Assembly: GCF_001519075.1 (NCBI RefSeq)
Contig: NZ_KQ954246.1
Location: forward strand, 248,001 to 312,000
Reading direction: 5' to 3'
DNA from: Novosphingobium fuchskuhlense
GTDB lineage: Bacteria > Pseudomonadota > Alphaproteobacteria > Sphingomonadales > Sphingomonadaceae
DNA length: 64,000 nucleotides
Shown piece by piece: positions 37,608-47,853 of the stretch; within the stretch, counting starts at the first letter, position 1, and every line of letters begins with the position of its first letter. The translations under genes and the position numbers were made by a program. The notes under the pieces were generated by a model. That model did no database searches, was not told the origin of the DNA, and was given only the letters and a program-made list of their open reading frames with translations.

Positions 37608-38263
37608 GGGCCCTCTGGACGATCTTCCGCCGCGATCTGACGCTGCTGCTGTTCGGCGCGCCGGGCCGGGGCGGGGCCTTGCTGCCGCTGCTGTTCTTCC
37701 TGGCGGTGGCGATGCTCTATCCCTTCGCGGTGGGGCCCGATGCCAAGCTGCTGGCGCGGACCGGCGCGGGCGTGATCTGGGTGGCGGCGCTGCTCGCCGC
37801 GATCCTCCCGCTAGACCGGCTGGTGGAGCCCGATCTCGAGGCCGGGTTCTTCGACCAGTGGGCCTTGCGCGGAATTGCCGAGGAAGGCGTGCTCAGCTTG
37901 CGCATCCTCGCGCACTGGCTGAGCTTCGGCGTGCCGCTGATGCTGGCGGCGCCGCTTTCGGCGGGGCTTCTCAATCTGGACGGAGCGCAGCTGTGGACGG
38001 TGGAGGTCGGCCTCCTGCTCGGCACGCCCGGCCTTGCGGCCATCGGCGTGACCATCGCCGCGCTGACCGCCGGTCTGCGCGCGGGCGCGGCGCTGGGCGG
38101 CCTGCTGGCCATACCGCTTGCGGTGCCGCTGCTGATCTTCGGCGCGGGCTCGCTCCAGCCGGGCGGGGAAAGCGGCTTGCTGCTGCTCGCCGCCTCCAGC
38201 CTTGCCGCGCTCGCGATCGCTCCCTTTGCGGCCGGCGGCGCGATCCGGGCCGGGCGGGAGTAG
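37604..38263 (+). CDS. ccmB: Haem exporter permease CcmB
   Basis: Membrane subunit of CcmABCD, 219 residues with six predicted helices. The N-terminus RALWTIFRRDLTLLLFG and PLLFFLAVAMLYPFAVGPD are conserved, as is GVIWVAALLAAILPLDRLVEPDLEAGFFDQ. GTG start overlaps the ccmA stop (GTGA). A 78-base gap separates it from the next gene, which is unrelated to cytochrome maturation, so ccmAB form a two-gene unit. Confidence 0.92.
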   Translation: MRALWTIFRRDLTLLLFGAPGRGGALLPLLFFLAVAMLYPFAVGPDAKLLARTGAGVIWVAALLAAILPLDRLVEPDLEAGFFDQWALRGIAEEGVLSLRILAHWLSFGVPLMLAAPLSAGLLNLDGAQLWTVEVGLLLGTPGLAAIGVTIAALTAGLRAGAALGGLLAIPLAVPLLIFGAGSLQPGGESGLLLLAASSLAALAIAPFAAGGAIRAGRE

Positions 38264-38341
38264 CAGGCTCACACCTGCCCTTGCCGGACTCCAAGCGCAA
38301 TTGCATTGCGGCGCGCGCGGCGGGGCATTACTTCGGCGATC

Positions 38342-39349
38342 ATGACTGAGACCGTCCCACCGCCCGCCCTGCTCTCCGATACCCTTTCGCTGATCGGCAA
38401 CACGCCGCTTGTCCTCCTCAAGGGGCCCAGCGAGGCCGCCGGCTGCGAGATCTATGGCAAGTGCGAGTTCGCCAATCCCGGCGCATCGGTAAAGGACCGC
38501 GCAGCGCTGTGGATCGTGCGCGATGCCGAGGCGAAGGGCATGCTGAGGCCGGGCGGCACCATCGTCGAGGGCACTGCGGGCAACACCGGGATCGGTCTTG
38601 CGCTTGTCGCCAATGCGCTGGGCTACAAGACCGTGATCGTGATGCCCGAGACGCAATCGCGCGAGAAGATGGACACGCTCCGGGCGCTCAGGGCCGAGCT
38701 CGTCCTCGTGCCCGCCGCGCCGTTTTCCAATCCGGGACACTTCGTCCACACCTCGCGCCGCATTGCCGAGGAGACCGAAGGCGCGATCTGGGCCAACCAG
38801 TTTGACAATATCGCCAACCGCCGCGCCCATATCGAAAGCACGGCGCCCGAGATCTGGGCCCAGATGGAGGGCCGCGTCGACGGCTTCATCTGCGCGGCGG
38901 GCACCGGCGGGACGATTGCGGGCGTCGGCTTCGGCCTCAAGGCCTTTGACGAGGCGATCACCATCGGCCTTGCCGATCCGCACGGCGCCGCGCTCTACAA
39001 CTATTACGCGCACGGCGAGCTGAAGGCGGAAGGCTCCTCGGTCGCGGAAGGTATCGGGCAGGGGCGCATCACTGCCAATCTCGAAGGCGCGCCGATCGAT
39101 ACGCAGTTTCGCATCTCGGACGAGGAAGGCCTCGAATGGGTGCGCCGCCTGCTTGAGGAGGAAGGCCTCTGCCTCGGCCTTTCGAGCGGCATCAACGTGG
39201 CTGGCGCGGTCGCGCTCGGCAAGCAGTTGGGGCCGGGCAAGCGCGTGGCGACCATCCTGTGCGATACCGGCTTCCGCTACCTCTCCTCGCTCTACAACCC
39301 GGAGTGGCTGCGGGCGAAGGGACTGCCGGTCTTCCCCTGGCTCGCATAA
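38342..39349 (+). CDS. cysK: Cysteine synthase family protein
   Basis: PLP enzyme of 335 residues that makes cysteine from O-acetylserine and sulfide. The PLP lysine is Lys51 in NPGASVKDRAALW; EGTAGNTGIGLALVA is the substrate loop, and AAGTGGTIAGVGFGLK binds the cofactor phosphate. The C-terminal region has a short insertion and ends VFPWLA. ATG 38342 is used, since an upstream in-frame start at 38306 adds unrelated residues. The O-acetylserine specificity is inferred from family similarity. Confidence 0.85.
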   Translation: MTETVPPPALLSDTLSLIGNTPLVLLKGPSEAAGCEIYGKCEFANPGASVKDRAALWIVRDAEAKGMLRPGGTIVEGTAGNTGIGLALVANALGYKTVIVMPETQSREKMDTLRALRAELVLVPAAPFSNPGHFVHTSRRIAEETEGAIWANQFDNIANRRAHIESTAPEIWAQMEGRVDGFICAAGTGGTIAGVGFGLKAFDEAITIGLADPHGAALYNYYAHGELKAEGSSVAEGIGQGRITANLEGAPIDTQFRISDEEGLEWVRRLLEEEGLCLGLSSGINVAGAVALGKQLGPGKRVATILCDTGFRYLSSLYNPEWLRAKGLPVFPWLA

Positions 39350-39367
39350 GCGGGTAATATCGGGCCA

Positions 39368-39751
39368 ATGGCACTTTTTGGCCTCATCCCGGATCGCACG
39401 CCGGAGCCGCCCGTTTCCGCTGGGGAGACCGCGGAGGCTGCGCGTCTCGCCGCGCTGCAGCCGGCTCATCCGGGCCCGCGCGAGTTGCGGGCGCAAGCGG
39501 TGCACCGGCTCCAGATCGGCATTTTCGGCCTTGCCGGGATGCTCCTTCTCGTCAGCCTCGCCAATGTGATCATGGACCGCGCCAAGCAGGTCGAGCGCAC
39601 GACGACCCCGGCTGCGGCTGCTGCCAGCCCGAGCGCCAGCCCCAGCGCGGCGAACGATCCGCTGGTCGACATGGGCGTTGCACCCGAATTGCCCGTCACT
39701 GGCGGCGCCAAGCCTGCCGCGCGGCCGACGACGCGCCCCGCCGGCAACTGA
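39368..39751 (+). CDS. Single-pass membrane protein of unknown function
   Basis: A 127-residue protein. Residues 1-45 are polar (starts MALFGLIPDRTPEPPVSAGE), 48-66 form one hydrophobic helix (LQIGIFGLAGMLLLVSLANVI), and the rest is an Ala/Ser/Pro-rich tail. I recognise no family. It starts 18 bases after cysK and its stop overlaps the next gene, so the pair with the following lipoprotein is likely a functional unit. Confidence 0.75.
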   Translation: MALFGLIPDRTPEPPVSAGETAEAARLAALQPAHPGPRELRAQAVHRLQIGIFGLAGMLLLVSLANVIMDRAKQVERTTTPAAAAASPSASPSAANDPLVDMGVAPELPVTGGAKPAARPTTRPAGN

Positions 39752-40461
39752 TCCGCGTCCTGACCCTTGCGGCGGTCCTGCTGCTGGCGGCCTGCGCCGG
39801 GCCGGCCCCGCCGCCGCCCACGCCGCTCGGCCTGTTCACCAGCCTCCCGATCCTGTGGAGCGAGGCCGATGGCGTGGCCGCCCGGCTCGCCGCGCCCGAG
39901 CCGCCGCACTGGGCCCGCGCGGTGCTGGAGGAGGGCCACCGACTCGTCCCCCTCGATACCTTGTTGGCGCCGGGTCTGGCCCCCGGGCTGGCTCCCGGCG
40001 CGCTCGGCGATCTCGTGATGGCGCAGCCGCGCCCGCTCGAACCGGCGGAAAACGTCGCGCTCGATGGCTGGGTGCGGCGCGGCGGGCACCTGCTGCTGTT
40101 TGCCGATCCGCTGCTAACCGCGCCGAGCCGCTTTGCGCTCGGCGATCCGCGCCGCCCGGCCGATACCGTGCTGCTGGACCCGATCCTCACGCATTGGGGG
40201 TTGGTGCTGCAAGGGGCGGGCGCGACGCGGGAAACTGCGGGAGCGCCGTTTCCCGTGGAATCCCCGGGCGCGCTGGCGCTGCTTCCCGGTGCCGCCGCGT
40301 GCCGCATCGAGCAGGCGGGGCTTATGGCCAAGTGCCGGATCGGCAAGGGTTTCGTGCTGATCGTGGCCGACGCGGCGCTGCTTGCGCCCGCCGCCGGAGC
40401 AGACGCTGCCGCCCGCGCGCGGGCGCTGCGCGACCTGATGCGGCAGACCTTCGCGCGCTGA
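39748..40461 (+). CDS. Putative lipoprotein starting at CTG
   Basis: From CTG 39748 the frame encodes 237 residues: IRVLTLAAVLLLAACAG gives a lipoprotein signal with lipobox L-A-A-C (Cys16), so the mature protein would be lipid-anchored. The body has WVRRGGHLLLFADPLL, resembling the GATase-like motif of GldG/DUF4350 proteins. After the TAA at 39355 no ATG, GTG or TTG occurs in frame before GTG 39874, which lies beyond the lipobox. The CTG overlaps the stop of the upstream gene (CTGA), the same arrangement as the ATGA overlaps elsewhere, which supports coupled initiation at CTG. If GTG 39874 were used, the export signal would be lost. Confidence 0.65.
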   Translation: MIRVLTLAAVLLLAACAGPAPPPPTPLGLFTSLPILWSEADGVAARLAAPEPPHWARAVLEEGHRLVPLDTLLAPGLAPGLAPGALGDLVMAQPRPLEPAENVALDGWVRRGGHLLLFADPLLTAPSRFALGDPRRPADTVLLDPILTHWGLVLQGAGATRETAGAPFPVESPGALALLPGAAACRIEQAGLMAKCRIGKGFVLIVADAALLAPAAGADAAARARALRDLMRQTFAR

Positions 40462-40471
40462 CCGGGCCATC

Positions 40472-40510
40472 GCGGGATTTGGCGGGACACGATTACGGGA
40501 AATTGCGGGA
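40472..40510 (+). promoter_or_regulatory. GGGA repeat array, probable MraZ operator
   Basis: Four repeats: GCGGGA at 40472, GCGGGA at 40482, ACGGGA at 40495 and GCGGGA at 40505. The two pairs have a 10-bp period, as in the known MraZ boxes (TGGGA repeated every 10 bp), and they lie upstream of mraZ. MraZ autoregulates the dcw operon in other bacteria, so this is a candidate operator. Confidence 0.6.
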
Positions 40511-40741
40511 ACGGCGACGGAGGGTCTGTGACGGCGCTGTTTTTTGGCGGAAATGCTGGGTTTTTGCGGAAGGTCCCGCTGGTCGCTGCTGGCCTACGTG
40601 ATTGCCCCAAGCAAAGATTCATCCACTGGAATCAACATCTGACCGCAAATTCCCGCATTTTCCCCTTTTCGCCCGGGGTCTCCCGCGTTAAGACAATACC
40701 CCATCAGGACGAACTCCATGACGCATCCGCGGGGGATGAGT

Positions 40742-40765
40742 CGGCCACGCGGGTGTGCGTGGCCG
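40742..40765 (+). other. Hairpin in mraZ leader
   Basis: Perfect inverted repeat CGGCCACGC / GCGTGGCCG with a 6-base loop (GGGTGT), ending 37 bases before the mraZ GTG. It is not followed by a T tract, so it is not a terminator. It could be part of the leader RNA structure. Confidence 0.5.
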
Positions 40766-40802
40766 GGTCGGGAGGCTTTCGTCCGAGGCGGGGAAGCGGC
40801 AC

Positions 40803-41303
40803 GTGGCTGGGGCACAGTCGCAGTATTGGGGGCAGGGCTTTTCGCCGCGCGGCGAGAAGAACCGCTTTGTCCTCCCCGCAGACTTCCGTCAGACCGTCAA
40901 GGACGCCTCGCGCGGCAGCCGCATCCTCTGCCTCGACAAGCACGCCAGGCACCCCTGCCTCGTCGGCTTCGGCGAATCCCGCGCGGACAGCTTTGCCGAA
41001 ATGCTCGCGCACGAGGAACGTGTTGCGATCGAGCGCGGCGAGCCCTTCGACATCGACCTACGCGCTGCGCAGATCAGCGGCTTCGCCCGCATCAGCTTCG
41101 ATGAATCCGGCCGCTTCGTCCTGCCCGAATATCTCGGCGAGCAGGCGCAGGTGGGCGATGCGCTCTATTTCCACGGCGGCCTGCACCAGATCACGATCTG
41201 GGCGCCCGATGTGCTGTTTGCCATGGGTTCCGAATGGGACTCGGTCAAATCGGCCTGCCGTGCCCGGATGGCCGAAGCCTCGGCCAAGGCGGCCCGCAAG
41301 TGA
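40803..41303 (+). CDS. mraZ: Transcriptional regulator MraZ
   Basis: AbrB-like DNA-binding protein (166 residues) that forms rings and controls the dcw operon. Two tandem SpoVT/AbrB modules are visible: [18 protein letters not shown] near the N-terminus and [16 protein letters not shown] later, each with the GRxxLP core. GTG 40803 has GGGGAAG 7 bases upstream. The TGA overlaps the rsmH GTG by two bases. First gene of the 19-kb division cluster. Confidence 0.93.
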   Translation: MAGAQSQYWGQGFSPRGEKNRFVLPADFRQTVKDASRGSRILCLDKHARHPCLVGFGESRADSFAEMLAHEERVAIERGEPFDIDLRAAQISGFARISFDESGRFVLPEYLGEQAQVGDALYFHGGLHQITIWAPDVLFAMGSEWDSVKSACRARMAEASAKAARK

Positions 41304-42280
41304 CCGGCGCGTCCGCCCCCTCGGCTCCCCATATCCCCGTGCTCCTCGATGAGGTTGTTGCCGCGCTGCACCCCGAGCCCGGCATGCTCATCGTGGACGC
41401 CACCTTCGGCGCAGGCGGATATACCCGCCGCCTGCTCGGTGCCGGCGCCACCGTCCACGCCTTCGATCGCGACCCCGATGCGATTCTGGCGGGACGGGCC
41501 TGGGGGGAAGTGTCTGCAAGCCCGCCGCGCCTCGTGCTTCATCCGCGCCGCTTTTCCGAACTGGCCGAGGGGCTGGCGGAAGCGGGGATCGCCTCGGTGC
41601 AGGGCATCGTGTTCGATATCGGCGTCAGCTCGATGCAGCTCGATCAGGCCGCGCGCGGCTTTGCCTTTTCAAACGACGGCCCGCTCGACATGCGCATGTC
41701 GCAGTCCGGCGAAAGCGCGGCAGACTTCCTCAACACCGCGAGCGAGGAAGCGATTGCCGACGTGCTCTACCACTATGGCGAGGAGCGCCAGTCGCGGCGC
41801 ATCGCCCGCGCCGTGGTCGCTGCCCGTCCGCTCACCACCACCGGCCAGTTCGCCGATGTGGTGCGCAAGGCCCTCGGCTATCGTCCCGGCGCGCCCAAGG
41901 ACCCGGCCACGCGCAGCTTCCAGGCCGTGCGCATCCATGTGAACGGCGAGCTGGACGAACTGCGCGCCGGCCTCGCCGCGGCGGAGCGCGTGCTCGCCCC
42001 GGGCGGCCGCCTCGCCGTCGTCAGCTTCCACAGTCTTGAAGACCGGATCGTCAAGCAGTTCCTGCGCGAAGGCGCTGGAGCCCTGCCGGCCGGGTCGCGG
42101 CACCTGCCCTTGCGCGACCCGGTCGGCCACCCCGTATTCGAAAAACCCTCGGCGGCGATCCGCCCCGGCGCGGAAGAGCAGGCGCGTAATCCCCGCGCGC
42201 GCTCGGCTACCCTGCGCTGGGCCGTGCGGACCAATGCCCCGGCCAGAGGGGCGGACGCTGGAAAGGGTCTGGCGGCATGA
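41300..42280 (+). CDS. rsmH: 16S rRNA m4C1402 methyltransferase RsmH
   Basis: Methylates C1402 in the 16S P site (old name MraW). It has 326 residues. The SAM motif is [15 protein letters not shown] with AFDRDPDAI; family marks are [29 protein letters not shown] and [20 protein letters not shown] 41300 overlaps the mraZ stop and the TGA overlaps the ftsL ATG (ATGA). Confidence 0.95.
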   Translation: MTGASAPSAPHIPVLLDEVVAALHPEPGMLIVDATFGAGGYTRRLLGAGATVHAFDRDPDAILAGRAWGEVSASPPRLVLHPRRFSELAEGLAEAGIASVQGIVFDIGVSSMQLDQAARGFAFSNDGPLDMRMSQSGESAADFLNTASEEAIADVLYHYGEERQSRRIARAVVAARPLTTTGQFADVVRKALGYRPGAPKDPATRSFQAVRIHVNGELDELRAGLAAAERVLAPGGRLAVVSFHSLEDRIVKQFLREGAGALPAGSRHLPLRDPVGHPVFEKPSAAIRPGAEEQARNPRARSATLRWAVRTNAPARGADAGKGLAA

Positions 42281-43119
42281 TCGTCAGCGCCCACCGCTTC
42301 CGCTCGATCGGCTGGATCGCGCTGCTGCTGATCTGCGGCGCGCTGGTCATGGTCCTCGCCTTCCGCGTCAATGCGCTGCGCAGCCAGGTCCACCGCACCG
42401 AGCAGCGGATCATCGCGCTGCGCAAGGAAAAGCTCTACCTTGAGACCGAGGTGGAAACCCGCGCCAACCAGCAGCAGCTGAAGCTCTGGAACGATGTCGA
42501 ATTCGGCTATGTCGCGCCGACGGCTGGCCAGTATCTTGCCAGCGAACGCCAGCTCGCCGCCTTGGCCAAGCCCGATGGCCCCGGTTCTCCGACGCCGATC
42601 CGCGTCGCCAGCGCGGATGATGCCGTGGCCGCCGAGGCCGCGTTCCCCTCGGTGATCGCCGGGCTCGCCAGCGCGGCCGATTTTGCCGCGCCTGCCCCGC
42701 GCGTGGCCGATGACAACGACAGCAAGGCTGCTGCCAAGCCGGCCGATGCGGCCGACCGGGCCAAGGCTACGGCCAACCTCGGCGCGCGGCTCGCCATGGT
42801 CACACCGCTCGGCAAGGACAGCAAGACCGGTCCCGGCAAGGGCAAGGGCGAAAAGGCGGGCAAGGACAACAAGGCTGGGGACAACAAGGCTGGGGACGGT
42901 GACGGCAAGCCCGCGCTTGCAAGGTCGGCCAAGGCGGCCACCCCTGCCAAGTCCGGCAAAGGCGATGCGGAAAAGCCGGGCAAGGGCGCCAAGCTCGCAC
43001 CGGCGCGCCCTGATGCGAAGCCGGGCAAGGCTTCACCCGCAAAGTCCGGCGCAGCCCATGCCGAAAACTCCGCCAAGGCGGCAAAGCCGGCTGCCAAGGG
43101 GAGCAAGTCCGCCCCGTGA
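42277..43119 (+). CDS. ftsL: FtsL-like division protein with long Lys/Ala tail
   Basis: Bitopic division protein of the FtsQLB complex. The N-terminal 100 residues match Fts[21 protein letters not shown] (helix about 11-31), then a coiled coil ([20 protein letters not shown]) and [20 protein letters not shown]. Typical FtsL ends near here. This protein continues to 280 residues with a Lys/Ala/Gly/Pro-rich, probably disordered periplasmic tail containing a tandem GDNKA unit. Position between rsmH and ftsI fits ftsL. Stop overlaps the ftsI GTG (GTGA). Confidence 0.85.
   Translation: MIVSAHRFRSIGWIALLLICGALVMVLAFRVNALRSQVHRTEQRIIALRKEKLYLETEVETRANQQQLKLWNDVEFGYVAPTAGQYLASERQLAALAKPDGPGSPTPIRVASADDAVAAEAAFPSVIAGLASAADFAAPAPRVADDNDSKAAAKPADAADRAKATANLGARLAMVTPLGKDSKTGPGKGKGEKAGKDNKAGDNKAGDGDGKPALARSAKAATPAKSGKGDAEKPGKGAKLAPARPDAKPGKASPAKSGAAHAENSAKAAKPAAKGSKSAP
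42865..42894 (+). repeat. 15-bp in-frame tandem repeat in ftsL tail
   Basis: The unit GACAACAAGGCTGGG occurs twice in tandem, encoding DNKAG twice, inside a Lys/Gly-rich tail. Direct reading. Confidence 0.9.
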
Positions 43120-44861
43120 ACGCGCTGACCGCCTCCGCCGCCATTGCCACCGGCCGGGTGCAGCTTGCCAACGTGCGCCAGAACGCGCTCGTCACCGCCC
43201 GCCTGCGCGCGCTGTGGGTCATGGTGCTGTTCATCTTCGTCTCGCTCACCGCCTGCGTGCGGATCGCGCAGCTCGGCCTGTTCGAGCAGACGCCCGAGCG
43301 CACCTCGCTGGCCGAAGCGCTGCTGCCCTCTCGCGGGGAGATCACCGATCGCAACGGCGTGGCGCTGGCCCGGGCCTTCGCGTCCTACTCGCTGTGGTTC
43401 AATCCCAAGGCGATGGGGGAGGGCGGCGCGCCGCTGGTCAAGACGCCCGAGGAAATCGCCCGCGCGCTCGCGGGCATTTTCCCCGATGCGGACTACGCCG
43501 ATCTCGTCGCGCGGCTCAAGGCCGGCAAACCCTGCTATCTGCGCCGCCGCGTGCTGCCGGAAGATGCCAACAAGGTCTTCGCGCTGGGCGAACCCGCGCT
43601 CGAATTCCCGCGCGAGGAGCAGCGTTTCTACCCGCAGGGTTCGCTCGCCGCGCATGTGCTCGGCTTTGTCGACGAGGCGGGCAAGGGCCATGTCGGCATG
43701 GAGCAGGTGCTCGAAAGCCGCCTGCTTGATCCGGCGCACCGCGGCACCCCCACCGCGCTTTCCCTCGATGCGCGGGCGCAGGGCGCGCTGGAAGACGAGC
43801 TGGGCCGCGGCATGCTGGAAACGAGCGCCAAGGGCGCGGCCGGCGTGATCCTCGATGCCGATAGCGGCGAAGTCATCGCGCTGGCCTCGCTGCCCTCGTT
43901 CAACCCGAACCGGTCGGACCTTGCCTACAACGATCTCGTGTTCAACCGCGTGTCGAACCAGGTTTACGAGCTTGGCTCCACCTTCAAGCCGATCACGGTT
44001 GCTTCCGCGATCGACGCCGGGGTGATCACCGATCTTTCGGTGCGCTATCCCGCCGTGCCCTTCCCGGTGGGCAAGTTCACCATCCACGACAGCCACAATT
44101 TCGGCGCGTCGCTCAATGTGCCCGAGGCGCTGATCCATTCGTCGAACACGGTCACGGCGCATGTGGCGGATCTGCTGGGGCCGGTTGCCCTGAAGCGCAC
44201 GATGGAAGCGCTGGGCATGAACGAGCGCCCGCCGATCGAGCTGCCCGCGCGCGGCTTCCCGCTCTGGCCCCATGGCGGCGGCGAAGGCGGCAAGGGCGAT
44301 TGGGCGCGGCTGACGACGATGACCGTCAGCTATGGCCACGGCATCGCGGTCACCCCGCTGCACCTCGCCTCGGCCTATGCCGCGCTGGTCAACGGCGGCA
44401 TCTGGCGCCCGGCCACGCTCTACAAGGTGGATCCGGCGCACCTCGCCCCCGGCCGCCGCGTGTTTCAGGCCTCGACCAGCGCGCGCCTTCGCCAGTTGCT
44501 GCGGATGATCGTCGTCGATGGCACGGGCCGCAAGGCCGATGCCCCGGGCTTCCGCGTCGGCGGCAAGACCGGCTCGGCGGAAAAGCCGGGCAGCGGGGGT
44601 TATCGCAAGACCTCCCTGATCGCGACCTTTGCGGCGGCTTTCCCGATGGACAAGCCGCGCTATGTGGTCATCGTGATGCTGGACGAGCCGCAAGCCACCG
44701 CGCAGACCGGCGGCCAGCGCACTGCCGCGTGGAATGCCGCGCCCATCGTCGGCCGGCTGGTGCCGCGCATCGGCCCGATGCTCGGTGTGGTGCCCGATGC
44801 GCATCATGACGTGGACATTTCCGACCTCAGCCCGCTGGTCGGCTCCGGAGAGGGTGAATGA
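43116..44861 (+). CDS. ftsI: Septal transpeptidase FtsI (PBP3)
   Basis: Cross-links septal peptidoglycan. It has 581 residues: a membrane helix at about 30-50 (ALWVMVLFIFVSLTACVRIAQ), a dimerisation/pedestal domain with LLPSRGEITDRNG, then the transpeptidase domain. Active-site motifs are intact: S288-x-x-K291 (GSTFKPITV), S342-S-N344 (HSSNTVTAH) and K484-T-G (GGKTGSAEK). GTG start overlaps ftsL; the TGA overlaps the murE ATG. Confidence 0.95.
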   Translation: MNALTASAAIATGRVQLANVRQNALVTARLRALWVMVLFIFVSLTACVRIAQLGLFEQTPERTSLAEALLPSRGEITDRNGVALARAFASYSLWFNPKAMGEGGAPLVKTPEEIARALAGIFPDADYADLVARLKAGKPCYLRRRVLPEDANKVFALGEPALEFPREEQRFYPQGSLAAHVLGFVDEAGKGHVGMEQVLESRLLDPAHRGTPTALSLDARAQGALEDELGRGMLETSAKGAAGVILDADSGEVIALASLPSFNPNRSDLAYNDLVFNRVSNQVYELGSTFKPITVASAIDAGVITDLSVRYPAVPFPVGKFTIHDSHNFGASLNVPEALIHSSNTVTAHVADLLGPVALKRTMEALGMNERPPIELPARGFPLWPHGGGEGGKGDWARLTTMTVSYGHGIAVTPLHLASAYAALVNGGIWRPATLYKVDPAHLAPGRRVFQASTSARLRQLLRMIVVDGTGRKADAPGFRVGGKTGSAEKPGSGGYRKTSLIATFAAAFPMDKPRYVVIVMLDEPQATAQTGGQRTAAWNAAPIVGRLVPRIGPMLGVVPDAHHDVDISDLSPLVGSGEGE

Positions 44862-46335
44862 ACCTGGCGGCCCTTGCGGCGGCGGCGGGTATGTCGCTGC
44901 CTGAAACCCCCGATGCACTTGCCGGCGCGCAGGTCACCGGCTTTGCCATCGATCACCGCAAGGTTGCCCCCGGCACCGTGTTCGGCGCGTTCGTCGGCGC
45001 GCGCTTCAATGGCGAGGACTTCATTGCCGATGCGGTGAAGGCCGGCGCCATCGCCATCGTCGCGCGGCCCGAGGCGCACGTGGAGGGCGCGGTCCATATC
45101 GCCGATGCCGCCCCGCGCCGGGCCTTCGCGCGCCTCGCCGCGCCGTTCTTCGCGCCGGTGCCCGAAACCCTGGTGGCCGTCACCGGCACCAACGGCAAGA
45201 CCTCCACCGTCGAGATGACACGCCAGCTCTGGCGCATGGCGGGCTACCACGCCGCCTCGATCGGCACGCTCGGCGTCACCACCGCGGACGAAAGCGTCTC
45301 CACCGGGCTCACCACGCCCGATATCGTCACGTTCCTCGCCAACCTTGCAGGCCTCGCCCGCGAGGGGGTGAGCCATGTCGCCTACGAGGCCTCCAGCCAC
45401 GGCCTCGACCAGTTCCGCAACGAAGGCCCTCGGGTCGCAGCCGGCGCCTTCACCAACCTCAGCCGTGATCACCTCGATTACCATGGCACGATGGATGCCT
45501 ACTTCGAGGCCAAGATGCGGCTGTTTGGCGATGTCGTGGCGGAAGACGGCACAGCGGTGGTCTGGGCGGACGATGCGTGGTCCGCCAAGGCCATCGACGC
45601 GGCCCGTTCGCGGGGGCTCAAGCTCATCACCGTGGGCGAACAGGGCGAAACCCTGCGCCTTGTCTCGCGCACGCCGACCCTTCTCGGGCAGACGCTGGAA
45701 CTCGCGTTCGAGGGCACCACCCGCAAGCTCGACCTGCCGCTGATCGGCGCCTACCAGGCCGCCAATGCGCTTGTCGCGGCGGGTCTCGTGATCGCCACCG
45801 GCGGCGATCCGGCAGGGACGCTGGCAGCTCTTTCGCGCATCCAGCCCGTGCGCGGGCGGCTCGAACGCGCGGCCATCACCCGCAGCGGTGCGCCGGTCTA
45901 TGTCGATTACGCGCATACCCCCGATGCCATCAACGCCGCCATCGCCGCGCTGCGCCCGCATGTGGGCCAGGGGACGGGAGTGCAGGGCAAGCTGATCACC
46001 GTGTTCGGTGCGGGCGGAGACCGCGACGAGGGCAAGCGCCCCGAAATGGGCCGCGCCGCCTGTGCCGGGTCCGACCTCGTGATCGTCACCGACGACAACC
46101 CGCGCGGCGAGGATCCCGCGCTCATCCGCGCCGCCGTGCTGGGCGGCTGCGACGCGCGCGCCCGCGAAGTGCCCGGCCGCCGCGAGGCCATTGCCGCTGC
46201 CATCGCCGCAGCCGGCGCGGGCGATATCGTGCTGGTCGCGGGCAAGGGGCACGAGCAGGGCCAGATCATCGGGCGCGGCGAGGCGACGCGCGTCCTTCCC
46301 TTCGACGACGTGCAAGTGGCGCGGGAGTGCAGCCA

Positions 46336-46339
<4 letters not shown>
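44858..46339 (+). CDS. murE: UDP-MurNAc-tripeptide ligase MurE
   Basis: Adds meso-diaminopimelate to UDP-MurNAc-L-Ala-D-Glu in the cytoplasm. It has 493 residues. The ATP loop is AVTGTNGKTSTVEM, VAYEASSHGLDQ and NLSRDHLDYHGTM are conserved, and DDNPRGEDP is the DNPR motif specific for meso-DAP, fitting a Gram-negative wall. ATG overlaps the ftsI stop and its own stop overlaps the murF ATG. Confidence 0.96.

Positions 46340-47853
<1,514 letters not shown>

Larger units (their letters stand above)
40462..40802 (+). promoter_or_regulatory. dcw operon leader and promoter region (341 bp)
   Basis: Gene-free region upstream of mraZ. It contains a GGGA repeat array (40472-40510, listed separately), two GANTC sites (GATTC 40616-40620, GAATC 40629-40633) that are potential CcrM methylation sites, further GCGGGA-like sites on the opposite strand around 40648-40687, and a 9-bp perfect hairpin at 40742-40765. 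The RNase P RNA core that sits here in some relatives is not present. Confidence 0.6.

Noticed and set aside
40462..40802. RNase P RNA (rnpB) upstream of mraZ
   Set aside because: Some alphaproteobacteria have rnpB here, but the conserved core (GAGGAAAGTCCGGGC-like) is not present.
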